DNA of 25,725 bases from JBOGXF01 sp050694275. Its GTDB lineage: Bacteria > Actinomycetota > CADDZG01 > WHSQ01. The DNA lies in NCBI GenBank assembly GCA_050694275.1, contig JBOGXF010000091.1:1-25725 (forward strand), written 5' to 3'. The position numbers were made by a program, and so were the translations under genes. Shown here in pieces: positions 1 to 6,945 of the stretch. Numbering within the stretch: position 1 is the first letter of the stretch; each line of letters starts with the position of its first letter. The notes under the pieces were generated by a model. It had not been told where the DNA came from and ran no database searches. It was given only the letters and a program-made list of their open reading frames with translations.

Positions 1-978
1 GGCACCGACATCGACTTCGCGGGCGACCGTGTGTTCTTCACCCAGAGCGCCGCCGTCACCAACGGGCGCCTGCGGGTGGTCGAGGCCACGGGCAAGAAGC
101 CGAAGCTTCTCGGCGAGTTCGTCTGCGGCGGCAACCAGAACGACGTCGCCGCGATCAGCAATAAGGTCATCGCTCTCGGCAGTCACTGGGGGTCGTGCAT
201 GGCGCAGCCGGCGAGCGGGGTTAACCTCCTCGACGTGAGCGATCCCGCGAGCCCAACCCAGCTCGGGTTCGTGCCGCTGCCGGTCGGAGTGCACACGCTC
301 ACGGTGCATCCGACCGAGCCCTTGATCTACACCTCGTCTTCGATCAACGATCCCACCTTCATCATCGACGTGAGCAATCCCATGGTGCCCATACCAATGG
401 TCACCGACCTTCAGACGTGCCACGACATCTCCTTTCACTTCTCAAAGCGCGCCAAGCTGGGGTTCTGCGCCGCGGGCGGGGTCGAGACCGAGATCTGGGA
501 CATGAGCGATCCGCTCGCGCCAAAGGTCATAGCGTCGATCGCGGACGACGGCATCGGCTATCACCACCTCGCGGTAGCGACGCCCGACGGCGACTACCTC
601 GTCATCGGCGACGAAGACAGTCGCGGCTCGTGCTCGGGCAATCAGAAACAACGCGAGCTCGGCGCGATCTCGATCTACGACATCCGGCAACCGACCAAAC
701 CGAAGATGGTCGGGTTCATGAACGCGCCGCGCGGCCCCCAGGTGTGCTGGGCCCACAACTTCAATTTCATCTCCGGAACGCGCAACCTCGTGATCGGGTG
801 GTGGCAGGCGGGAACGTCGGTCGTCGACCTCTCCGATCCCCGTCGCCCGAAGGAGGTCGCGTTCTTCCAGTCAGACACGTCGGCCGTGTGGTCGTCCTAC
901 TGGTACAAGGGGCGGATCTACGTGAACTCGGGTTCGGGCGCGTGGGTCCTCGAGGTGGCAGGCCTCAAGCGCGGCTAG
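1..978 (+). CDS. LVIVD-repeat beta-propeller protein, 5' partial
   Basis: The frame is open from the first base of the window, so the N-terminus lies outside; about 325 residues are present. The product carries repeated short blades of the type 'LLDVSDPASPTQLGFVPLP', 'IIDVSNPMVPIPM', 'IWDMSDPLAPKVIASI', 'IYDIRQPTKPKMVGFM' and 'VVDLSDPRRPKEVAFF'. This is the LVIVD repeat pattern of predicted extracellular beta-propellers. Cys residues are scattered (FVCGG, SCMA, LQTCHD, GSCSG, QVCWAHN), which fits an exported, disulfide-containing protein, but the signal peptide cannot be seen. The substrate or partner is unknown. It ends at a TAG that overlaps the stop of the facing gene by four bases (CTAG). 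Confidence 0.8.
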   Translation, partial: GTDIDFAGDRVFFTQSAAVTNGRLRVVEATGKKPKLLGEFVCGGNQNDVAAISNKVIALGSHWGSCMAQPASGVNLLDVSDPASPTQLGFVPLPVGVHTLTVHPTEPLIYTSSSINDPTFIIDVSNPMVPIPMVTDLQTCHDISFHFSKRAKLGFCAAGGVETEIWDMSDPLAPKVIASIADDGIGYHHLAVATPDGDYLVIGDEDSRGSCSGNQKQRELGAISIYDIRQPTKPKMVGFMNAPRGPQVCWAHNFNFISGTRNLVIGWWQAGTSVVDLSDPRRPKEVAFFQSDTSAVWSSYWYKGRIYVNSGSGAWVLEVAGLKRG

Positions 979-1445
979 GGGGCACTCGCCTCGGTGCGCT
1001 GCTTGATCGCCCGCAGGATGCGGCGCACGGCCACGACGTGGGCGCCGGTTCCGATCACGAGCGCGCGATACACGCCTCCCTGTACGCCGGGGAAGGACGC
1101 CATCGTCTCGGCGCAGATCCGCGCCCCCTCGCCGTTCTTCTCGACGTCGAAGATCAGGGCGTAGGAAGAAAACCGATGGCGTCCTTCCGCCACTAGGCGC
1201 GGAGGAGAGGCGTCGACCACCCGAAACCCGGGGAAGGTCGACCCTTCGGCGATTGGCGAGGGCCCGGTGACGCTTCTTTCCTCGCAGCCGAGCGCTCGTG
1301 TGAAGGCCCCTTTGCCCCAGCCGGCAAAGAGAGTCGGCAGGATCTCGACCAGAGACCGCCACGCGTCTTCGGCGCCGGCGGCGACTTCGACACAGTGTCG
1401 ATCGATAACGGGCAGCTTGACCTGCACCGGCCTAGACGGATTCAA
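975..1445 (-). CDS. SRPBCC-like hypothetical protein
   Basis: A 156-residue soluble protein. Its pattern (HCVEVAAGAEDAW near the N-terminus, GPSPIAEGSTFPGFRVVDASPPRLVAEGRHRFS in the middle split by turns, and a long C-terminal helix VYRALVIGTGAHVVAVRRIL) resembles START/SRPBCC ligand-binding folds, with a hydrophobic pocket closed by the last helix. Ligand unknown. The TTG start at 1445 lies inside the end of the upstream response-regulator gene (14-base overlap), which suggests translational coupling; a GTG at 1427 just after that stop is an alternative. No clear Shine-Dalgarno was seen for either. Family assignment is by overall pattern only. Confidence 0.6.
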   Translation of the reverse strand: MNPSRPVQVKLPVIDRHCVEVAAGAEDAWRSLVEILPTLFAGWGKGAFTRALGCEERSVTGPSPIAEGSTFPGFRVVDASPPRLVAEGRHRFSSYALIFDVEKNGEGARICAETMASFPGVQGGVYRALVIGTGAHVVAVRRILRAIKQRTEASAP

Positions 1446-1926
1446 GGAGCGTTACAACGATCTCGTCGGGGGAGTCGCCTTTGACCAGCGTTTGCGACGC
1501 GCCCGCGTGCCGCATGATCGCGCCGGTCGCGTCGTCGTCGGCGGAGCTGAAACCGATGACCTTGATGTAGGGGTGGCGTTGCTTGATGCGCCGGGTCGCT
1601 TCGATCCCGTCCATCACCGGCATTTTGACGTCGATGACGACCGCGTCTGGAACGAGCTCCTCGATCACGGCGAGACCCGTGGCGCCGTTAGACGCCTCGC
1701 CCACGACTCGGAGCGTCGTCCGATCCTCGATCAGACTCCGCAAGGCGCGCCTCACGTCGGGGTCGTCATCGACGATGACTATTCTTCGGCCGTCGGCGGT
1801 CGCCGGCGGCGACATGCCGAGAGCGAACAACAGGAAAGCCCCGATCATCACCGCAGCGACGATCAGGGGCGCGACGTCGGCCAGTCGCAGGAGCGCCTCG
1901 CCCGGCATGGTGACTTCAGTATCCAC
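1432..1926 (-). CDS. membrane-anchored single-domain response regulator (REC)
   Basis: A 164-residue product. Residues about 20-38 (LIVAAVMIGAFLLFALGM) form one hydrophobic membrane segment. Residues 48-164 form a CheY-like receiver: acidic pocket D53-D55 (IVDDDPD), phospho-acceptor D99 (VVIDVKMPVMDG), switch Ser at 127-128 (GFSSAD) and conserved Lys149 (LVKGD). There is no DNA-binding or enzymatic output domain after the receiver. The GTG start at 1926 gives the membrane segment; a later ATG at codon 38 would remove it, but the codons before it show the same G/C-rich third positions as the rest. It lies 19 bases after the frameshifted secreted-protein gene and overlaps the next gene. No histidine kinase is visible in the window, so its partner is unknown. 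Confidence 0.75.
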   Translation of the reverse strand: MDTEVTMPGEALLRLADVAPLIVAAVMIGAFLLFALGMSPPATADGRRIVIVDDDPDVRRALRSLIEDRTTLRVVGEASNGATGLAVIEELVPDAVVIDVKMPVMDGIEATRRIKQRHPYIKVIGFSSADDDATGAIMRHAGASQTLVKGDSPDEIVVTLLESV

Positions 1927-1945
1927 CCACCGGAACCCGAAGGCC

Positions 1946-2493
1946 TCAGGCTCGCACGTGGAACAGCCAGAAAGCGTCTTGGTTCGCCTCGGCTCCCTGT
2001 TCGTCGGGCCAGAACCCGCCGGCGCGGATGAAGTAATGACGATCGTCTTGGTCGACCGTGAAGACCGCGTTCCACGCGACGATCTTGCCGTCGACCATCC
2101 GCCGCCGAAGGGTCACGGGCAGCGTCTCGGGGTCGCCCGCGGGCCCGCTGAACTCGTCCCCCCGCCTCGGCCATGCCTGTACGGCAAGTCCGTTGGCCTC
2201 GTGGGCTTTCGGATCCGGATCACGAGGCGGTCGCCGGGATCGACGAGCCGCCGGCGCGGAAAGTCCCATACGTTGTCCCCGCACTCGGTCGTGGCGATGT
2301 CGTCCTCGACCGCGATGACCCAGCAGTACTGATGAAGGTAACCATCCTGCACCGGCTCTCCCTGATGACGCAGCACGGTCTTGGGCGGGCGATGATCATG
2401 GCCCATCGCAACACCGGGCGCGAGCGCCAAAACGCTCGCAAGGACCAACGACGCGAGCCGCCCGGCCCTGCTGCGCGTCATCACCACCTTCAC
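1946..2493 (-). pseudogene. secreted hypothetical protein, broken by a one-base frameshift
   Basis: Two overlapping minus-strand frames together make one protein. The first frame (from the start at 2493) gives a clear signal peptide (MTRSRAGRLASLVLASVLAL, then APGVAMG) and a mature part with VQDGYLHQYCWVI, TTECGDNVWDFPRRRLVDP and DRLVIRIRKP. The sequence then makes sense only in the frame ending at 1946: HEANGLAVQAW, ETLPVTLRRRMVDGKIVAWN, DRHYFIRAGGFWPDEQG and a C-terminal FWLFHVRA. Adding one G to the run at 2203-2205 joins them as RIRKP-HEANGL, about 183 residues. I recall similar secreted beta-rich proteins of unknown role in actinobacteria. The break may be a true lesion or a homopolymer sequencing error. 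Confidence 0.7.
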
Positions 2494-2549
2494 ACACCCA
2501 CCGGTCTCTTCCCTATCGTCGTGCGAGGTGACAGCAAACCGTGATTTAG

Positions 2550-2571
2550 GAGAAGCGAAAAGGACCTTCTC
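2550..2571. repeat. inverted repeat in the divergent intergenic region 2494-2630
   Basis: GAGAAG at 2550-2555 pairs with CTTCTC at 2566-2571 across a 10-base A-rich loop. It lies between the divergent secreted-protein gene and the FAH-family gene. It could be a leader hairpin or operator; nothing else in this 137-base gap was recognised except the purine-rich ribosome binding site before 2631. Confidence 0.35.
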
Positions 2572-2630
2572 ATTGAGACAGACGCTTTCGTTTACTTTCT
2601 GCTCTGGAGGAAGAGGAAGAGGAGGGCCCG

Positions 2631-3368
2631 ATGGTCACGGTGAGAATCCGCACCGCCCGAGGAGAAATCCGGACGGGGGAGGTCGTAGACGGGGCGGTCC
2701 GAGTGGGCGACGAGGAGCTCGACCTCGCCGCGATCGAGTTCCTGCCCCCATGCGAGCCCACCAAGCTGATCTTCGTCGGCCTCAACTACCGTGACCACGC
2801 CGAAGAGATCGGCCTCCCGCTTCCAACCGAGCCACTGCTGTTCTTCAAGCCCCCGAGCGCGGTCACCGGACATCGCCGCCCGGTCGTGCGTCCGCCCGAA
2901 TGCACTCAGCTCGACTACGAGGCCGAACTCGCGCTGGTCATCGGAAAGAGAGCCAAGCGGGTGCGGCCCGACGACGCTCTTTCTTTCGTCGCCGGCTACA
3001 CCGTGTCCAACGACATCACCGCGCGCAACTTCCAGCTCCCCGACTCGCAGTGGACGCGAGCCAAGGGTTACGACACGTTTGCCCCGTTGGGCCCCGGCAT
3101 CGTGCCGGACCTCGATCCGTCGTCGCTCGCGATCGAGTGCAGGGTCAACGGCGAGATCAGACAGCAATCGAACACCAAGCTCATGGCGTTCGGCGTATCA
3201 GAGCTGGTGTCGTTCGCGTCCTCGATCATGACGCTCGAACCCGGCGATGTCATCTCCACCGGGACGCCTCCGGGCGTCGGCTCGCTCGAGCCCGGCGACA
3301 AGGTCGAGGTGACGGTCGAGGGGATCGGCACGCTCGAGAACGAGGTCCTGGACGAAGAGACGCTCTAG
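2631..3368 (+). CDS. fumarylacetoacetate hydrolase (FAH) family protein
   Basis: A 245-residue member of the FAH superfamily, close in shape to 2-hydroxyhepta-2,4-diene-1,7-dioate isomerase, oxaloacetate decarboxylase and acylpyruvase enzymes, which cleave or isomerise short 2-keto acids using Mg2+. Visible features: LIFVGLNYRDHAEE (47-59), LFFKPPSAVTG (70-80), the metal-ligand pair E97 and E99 in DYEAELALVIG, D128 in SNDITARN, and the AKGYDTFAPLGP loop (144-155). The C-terminal TPPGVG/PGDKVEVTVEGIGTLEN is also typical. An A/G-rich ribosome binding site precedes the ATG. No other genes of an aromatic degradation pathway are adjacent, so the substrate is open. The stop overlaps the facing methyltransferase stop (CTAG). 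Confidence 0.9.
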   Translation: MVTVRIRTARGEIRTGEVVDGAVRVGDEELDLAAIEFLPPCEPTKLIFVGLNYRDHAEEIGLPLPTEPLLFFKPPSAVTGHRRPVVRPPECTQLDYEAELALVIGKRAKRVRPDDALSFVAGYTVSNDITARNFQLPDSQWTRAKGYDTFAPLGPGIVPDLDPSSLAIECRVNGEIRQQSNTKLMAFGVSELVSFASSIMTLEPGDVISTGTPPGVGSLEPGDKVEVTVEGIGTLENEVLDEETL

Positions 3369-4210
3369 GAGGCGCGCACCCCCGTTCCGATCAGCGCTTG
3401 GTTCTCGAACGTCACCGAGCCGTCGGCCGCGGCCCGCTCACGGCCGAAAGCCGTCGCCTTGGCCCAGATCTCGTCCTGGCGCTCGGGTGCGTGCTGCTCG
3501 ACGAGCTCAGTCAAGACCGTCGTGACCTCCCGAGTGAAGGTCCCGTACTCGTCCGCGCTGTCGTAGCGGAAGGTGAAGGGCAGCGGCGAGACCGAGACCT
3601 CGGTGAAGCCGGCTTGCTCGAGCACGCCCTGCAGTTGCCCGGGCCCGCCAAGGGCAAAGAGCCCGGGGGTTCCGGGTGGCGGGGGCTGAACGCCGAGCTC
3701 GGAGAAGATGATCTGAGCCGGAATCGCGAGCATGGGGACCTTGTCGGGAGTCGCAAACACCGACAGCGCGAGGCGCCCGCCCGGTCGCAAGAGGGCGTGG
3801 ATGCGGCGTGCGGCCGCGCCGGGATCGGCGACCAGCATCAGGGTGAAAGAGGACACGACGGCGTCGAAGGAGTTCTCGACGAAGTCGAGGTCCTCGGCCG
3901 CGCTCACGCGGAACTCCATGTTGGTGAGCCCGGCCTCGTCGGCGCGACGACGTGCGACGTCGATCATGACCTCGGAGAGATCGGTCGCGACCACGCGGCC
4001 CTCGGGGCCCACGGCCTGCGCCAGGGCGAGGGCGGGATCGCCGGTCCCGGTCCCGACATCGAGCACGAGGTCGCCGGGCTTGGCGCCGCTCGCCTCGACG
4101 AGGGCCTGGTCGTCCGTGCGCTGTGCGAAGACATGGCGCCATTTCAGCCATCCCTCGGCCCCCTTGTCCCACGCCGCCCGTTGGCGCGCGAGGAACTGCT
4201 TCACATCCAT
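3365..4210 (-). CDS. class I SAM-dependent methyltransferase, UbiE/COQ5-like
   Basis: About 281 residues. The Rossmann methyltransferase core is clear: motif I LVLDVGTGTGDPAL, motif II acidic residue in VVATDLSEVMI, motif III FRVSAAEDLDF, motif IV FDAVVSSFTLMLV and motif V LLRPGGRLALSVFA. The C-terminal part (EQAGFTEVSVSPLPFTFRYDS, then an alpha-helical lid) probably shapes the acceptor pocket. The methyl acceptor is unknown. I prefer the ATG at 4210 with GAGCGG upstream, beginning MDVKQFLARQRAAWDKG; an in-frame GTG at 4234 would add eight residues but has only AAAGG two bases before it. It is convergent with the FAH gene and is not obviously part of an operon. Confidence 0.88.
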   Translation of the reverse strand: MDVKQFLARQRAAWDKGAEGWLKWRHVFAQRTDDQALVEASGAKPGDLVLDVGTGTGDPALALAQAVGPEGRVVATDLSEVMIDVARRRADEAGLTNMEFRVSAAEDLDFVENSFDAVVSSFTLMLVADPGAAARRIHALLRPGGRLALSVFATPDKVPMLAIPAQIIFSELGVQPPPPGTPGLFALGGPGQLQGVLEQAGFTEVSVSPLPFTFRYDSADEYGTFTREVTTVLTELVEQHAPERQDEIWAKATAFGRERAAADGSVTFENQALIGTGVRAS

Positions 4211-4234
4211 TTCGGTACCGCTCACGCGTTGCAC

Positions 4235-4577
4235 CGCCTTTCGTCTTGGCCCTCGCTTGAGGACGAGCCACAGCGGACTTAAAGCGTCGGCGAATTACCC
4301 GACTCGTCGCGTTCGTCCCATTTCTGCCGAATGCCTTTAGGCGGGCGGGGGATCGCGCGCGAGGTCTCTGAGCGTGTGGGGATGAAGGAATTGGCGGTGC
4401 AGGGGATTGCGGCCGGCCACCTGGGCCGCGTTGACCCTCACCGTGCTGTCCGCTCGTTGATCCGCACGATCACGAGATCAGTCAACCCCGGCGGGGGCCG
4501 CGTTTCAATACCCCCTTCTCCACACCACGGCCATTCATCATGATGAGAGCTCACCCCTACGAAAAAGGAATGTCGGT
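4235..4577. other. 343-base divergent intergenic region with a 12-bp palindrome
   Basis: No convincing gene was found between the two divergent methyltransferase genes; the 70-codon plus-strand ORF at 4331-4543 has no recognisable features. A perfect palindrome TCATCATGATGA lies at 4535-4546, 31 bases before the start at 4578, and could be an operator. Promoters for both genes must lie here, but no good -35/-10 pair was recognised. Confidence 0.4.
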
Positions 4578-5396
4578 ATGCGTTCCAGTCGAGACGAGCG
4601 CGAGGCCCTCGCCAACTTCGCGGCGCGCTACACGATCGTCCCGTCCACGGTCGTGCAAGACATCGAGCGACGCGTGATCGGCGAGGTGTGGGGAGCCAAC
4701 GGTTTCACCACGGTTGCCCAGGCCGACCTTCTCGCCGATCATCTCGACCTCGGGGTGGGAAGGCGCTTGCTCGACGTCGGAACGGGTCGCGGTTGGCCCG
4801 GCCTCTACCTCGCCAAGCGCACCGGTTGCGAGGTCGTGCTCACCGATCTCCCCGTCGAGGGGCTGCGGCTCGCGCAGCGCCGGGCCCAAGAGGAGCGCGT
4901 GCTCTCCTTCGGTGCGGCCGTGGCCTCCGCTCGCTCCCTTCCCTTCAAGACGGGCTCGTTCGATGCGATCGTTCACACCGATGTGTTGTGTTGACTGCGA
5001 CCCAAGCTCTCCGTGTTGAGAGCATGTAAGAGGGTGCTTCGGCCCGGCGGCCGCGTCGCCTACCTGACCATCGTGGTCGCTCCCGGGCTGACGAAGTCTG
5101 CGCACCGACTCGCGGTCCGTCTCGGACCCAGGGCGATCGCGACCACGCGCCCGCTCGACGAACTCATGCACGGCGCGGGCTTCACGGACGTCGACATCAT
5201 CGATCAGACGCCGGACTTCCTCGCCGTGGCGCGCGCCTGGCAGGTCGAATACACCACCTACGAGGCGGAGCTCAAGCCGGTGCTGGGGGCCGAGTGGGAG
5301 GAGAGGCAGTCCGATCGCGGCGACCTCATCCGCGGGGTAGAGGAGGGCCTGCTGCGCCGGGTGCTCGTCGCGGGGAGGGCCCGGCTCCCGGATTAG
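4578..5396 (+). CDS. SAM-dependent methyltransferase with in-frame TGA at codon 139 (selenoprotein candidate or nonsense pseudogene)
   Basis: The frame is open for 272 codons apart from one TGA at 4992-4994. Before it come residues such as RRLLDVGTGRGWPGLYLA (motif I) and VLTDLPVEGLRLA (motif II), then LPFKTGSFDAIVHTDVLC (motif IV). After it the same frame continues LRPKLSVLRACKRVLRPGG (motif V region) to a normal C-terminus ending at 5396, so both halves belong to one class I methyltransferase. The reading at the break is DVLC-stop-LRPK. I recall relatives with Cys-Cys here, but could not check. AAGGA eight bases before the ATG supports the start. A hairpin begins 12 bases after the TGA (separate entry). 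If there is no recoding, the 138-residue product lacks the second half of the core and is probably dead. The PAC2 gene follows nine bases later. Confidence 0.7.
5006..5023 (+). promoter_or_regulatory. SECIS-like hairpin just downstream of an in-frame TGA
   Basis: GCTCTC at 5006-5011 pairs perfectly with GAGAGC at 5018-5023, leaving the six-base loop CGTGTT at 5012-5017. G is the second loop base and lies 19 bases after the TGA. Known bacterial SECIS elements sit inside the coding region close to the UGA, with a short stem, a small apical loop and a G among the first two loop bases, so the geometry fits. The codons that make it (TTG, AGA, GCA) are poor ones for this G/C-rich genome. No lower stem was found, so this may be chance. 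Confidence 0.4.
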
Positions 5397-5405
5397 GCTC
5401 GTCAG

Positions 5406-6260
5406 ATGTCCATGTTCGACGTCGTGACCGAGCCCTCCGACGCGGTCGCGCCGGCCCTCATCGTCAGCTTCGGAGACTGGGTCGACGCGGGGCAGTCCGG
5501 CACCACCGCGGCGCGCCACATCGCCGACGGCGGCGAGGTGATCGCGACTTTCGACGGCGACTCCATCTACGACTATCGCAGCCACCGCCCCGTCCTCGAC
5601 ATCGTCGACGGCACGCCCAAGGAGTTCGCGTGGCCGCAGATGACCCTGACGAGGAGGCGCCTCGAGGAGCGCGACCTCTTCGTGCTGACCGGGCCGGAGC
5701 CCGACTACCGCTGGAACGAACTCGCCGGCGACGTCCTGGAGCTCGCGCTGCGTTGCGGCATCGTCGAGCACATAAGCCTCGGAGCCATCCCGGCCGCGGT
5801 CCCGCACACCGCCCCGCCCCCGGTGATGATGACCGCGTCGAGCAAGGAGCTCATGCGCGGCGCCCCTCCGACCGAGGGACTCCTGCGGGTCCCGGCCGCG
5901 GCGGTGAGCCTCATCGAGTGGACCCTGTCGGAGAACGGGATCCCCGCGATCGGGTTCTGGGCCCAGGTGCCGCACTACGCGTCGTCGTTCGCCGCGGGGG
6001 CGATCGCGCTCATCCGTCGGGTCGAGGACCACCTCTCGATCACGATCGGGGCCGGGTCGCTCGAGCAGGAGGTCGCGACGCAGAGAAAGGCCCTCGATCA
6101 GATCTTCACGGCCAACCCAGAAGCCCAGGAGTACCTCGAGCGGCTCGAGGGCCTGGTGGGGGAGCAGCAGATCCCGCCCGCCGACCACATCGGCGAGAAG
6201 GTCGAGCGCTTCCTACGCAACCAGCGCGGTGGCGAGGGCCCGACGCCGTTCAGTCCCTAA
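5406..6260 (+). CDS. PAC2 family protein
   Basis: A 284-residue PAC2-domain protein, the family named after a proteasome assembly chaperone and widespread in actinobacteria. Visible family features: LIVSFGDWVDAGQSGTTAARHI (18-39, split by turns), DYRSHRPVLDIVDG, the LFVLTGPEPDYRWNELA stretch and ISLGAIPAAVPHTAP. The C-terminal 70 residues are a charged helical extension (SLEQEVATQRKALDQIF, EYLERLEGLVGEQQIPPADH, VERFLRNQRGGEGP). The last 213 bases of this gene recur at 6614-6826 with no indels. It follows the interrupted methyltransferase by nine bases on the same strand. No proteasome gene is in the window, so its actual partner is unknown. Confidence 0.88.
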   Translation: MSMFDVVTEPSDAVAPALIVSFGDWVDAGQSGTTAARHIADGGEVIATFDGDSIYDYRSHRPVLDIVDGTPKEFAWPQMTLTRRRLEERDLFVLTGPEPDYRWNELAGDVLELALRCGIVEHISLGAIPAAVPHTAPPPVMMTASSKELMRGAPPTEGLLRVPAAAVSLIEWTLSENGIPAIGFWAQVPHYASSFAAGAIALIRRVEDHLSITIGAGSLEQEVATQRKALDQIFTANPEAQEYLERLEGLVGEQQIPPADHIGEKVERFLRNQRGGEGPTPFSP

Positions 6261-6324
6261 TGGCTTGGCAAGTCGCGCGCGAGCGGGGATGATGGAGCGA
6301 CGACCAGCATGAGGAGGGTGCCGC

Positions 6325-6423
6325 ATGGCCAGCAAGGACAAGGGAACGAAGCCGGAGAAGAAGAAGCCTCAGCGAAACCTGAAGGAGAAGCGCGCCGCCA
6401 AGAAGCAGAAGAAGGCAAAGTAA
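6325..6423 (+). CDS. 32-residue Lys-rich basic protein
   Basis: A strong ribosome binding site GAGGAGG lies seven bases before the ATG. The product begins MASKDKGTKPEKKKPQRNL and ends with KEKRAAKKQKKAK, so nearly half of its residues are Lys or Arg and it has almost no hydrophobic core. I recall similarly short MASKDKG-type proteins in many actinobacterial genomes, always without a known function. The charge suggests binding to nucleic acid or ribosomes, which is inference only. It lies between PAC2 and the chimeric remnant. Confidence 0.7.
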   Translation: MASKDKGTKPEKKKPQRNLKEKRAAKKQKKAK

Positions 6424-6488
6424 CGCCTCCTTCGGCTTAGTCGGTCAGATGAGCGTCGCTTTCCGACGCTCGTATGGCCGACTTGGCC

Positions 6489-6826
6489 CTCCCAGGAGCC
6501 GCGGCCCCCTCGTCGAATCCTGTCGGTATGCGTCGTGGTGGCATCGCGCTCCTGCTCGCGCTCCTCGTCGTGCCCCAGGCGGCCCAGGGCGCGCCGGGCT
6601 TCTCGCTCAAGGCGGGGCCGGCTCGCTCGAGCAGGAGGTCGCGGGGCAGAGAAAGGCCCTCGACCAGATCTTCGCCGCCAACCCCGAAGCGAGCGAGTAC
6701 CTCGAGCGGCTCGAGGGGATGATGGGAGAGCAGCAGATCCCGCCGGCCGAGAACATCGCCGAGGAGGTCGAGCGGTTCTTGCGCAACCAGCGCGGCGGCG
6801 AGGGCCCAACCCCGTTCAGCCCGTGA
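6489..6826 (+). pseudogene. chimeric remnant: lysyl oxidase gene head joined out of frame to a PAC2 gene tail
   Basis: Bases 6489-6613 match the start region of the lysyl oxidase gene at 8300. Both have CTCCCAGGAG with 29 bases between it and the ATG, both begin MRRGGI then LLLALLV and PQAAQGA. At about 6614 the sequence changes to a copy of the last 213 bases of the PAC2 gene (compare 6048-6260), including SLEQEVAGQRKALDQIF and FLRNQRGGEGPTPFSP with its own stop at 6824-6826. The head reads from ATG 6528, while the tail is in another frame, so no fusion protein is made; the head frame runs on to a stop at 6722. The junction falls in GGGGC, which occurs in both parent genes. Confidence 0.75.
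6614..6826 (+). repeat. diverged duplicate of the 3' end of the PAC2 gene
   Basis: This 213-base segment aligns without gaps to 6048-6260. Differences are mostly at third codon positions, with a few amino acid changes (ATQ to AGQ, FTANPEAQ to FAANPEAS, GLVG to GMMG, DHIGEK to ENIAEE). That pattern shows the copy was under protein selection for some time before it was cut off, or that it came from a related strain. Confidence 0.8.
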
Positions 6827-6945
6827 AGTGACCTACGTCGGCGAGCCGGCAGGACAAGGGCGGGTCGCGGAGAAACCTCCTCTGTTCGAATCGTGCGCGC
6901 CCTCGGGGTCGAAGCGAGGGCGATGGAAGCAAAGGAATTGATCCA

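Noticed and set aside
4331..4543. 70-codon ORF in the intergenic region
   Set aside because: No ribosome binding site, no recognisable pattern and ends among palindromes; not supported as a gene.
4557..6188. Long minus-strand ORF of 543 codons opposite the methyltransferase and PAC2 genes
   Set aside because: Composition is Arg/Asp/Gly/Leu-rich with no domain; it is the antisense shadow of high-GC coding sequence.
6880..6905. TGTTCGAATC resembling a tRNA T-loop
   Set aside because: Flanks do not pair and no other tRNA arms are present.
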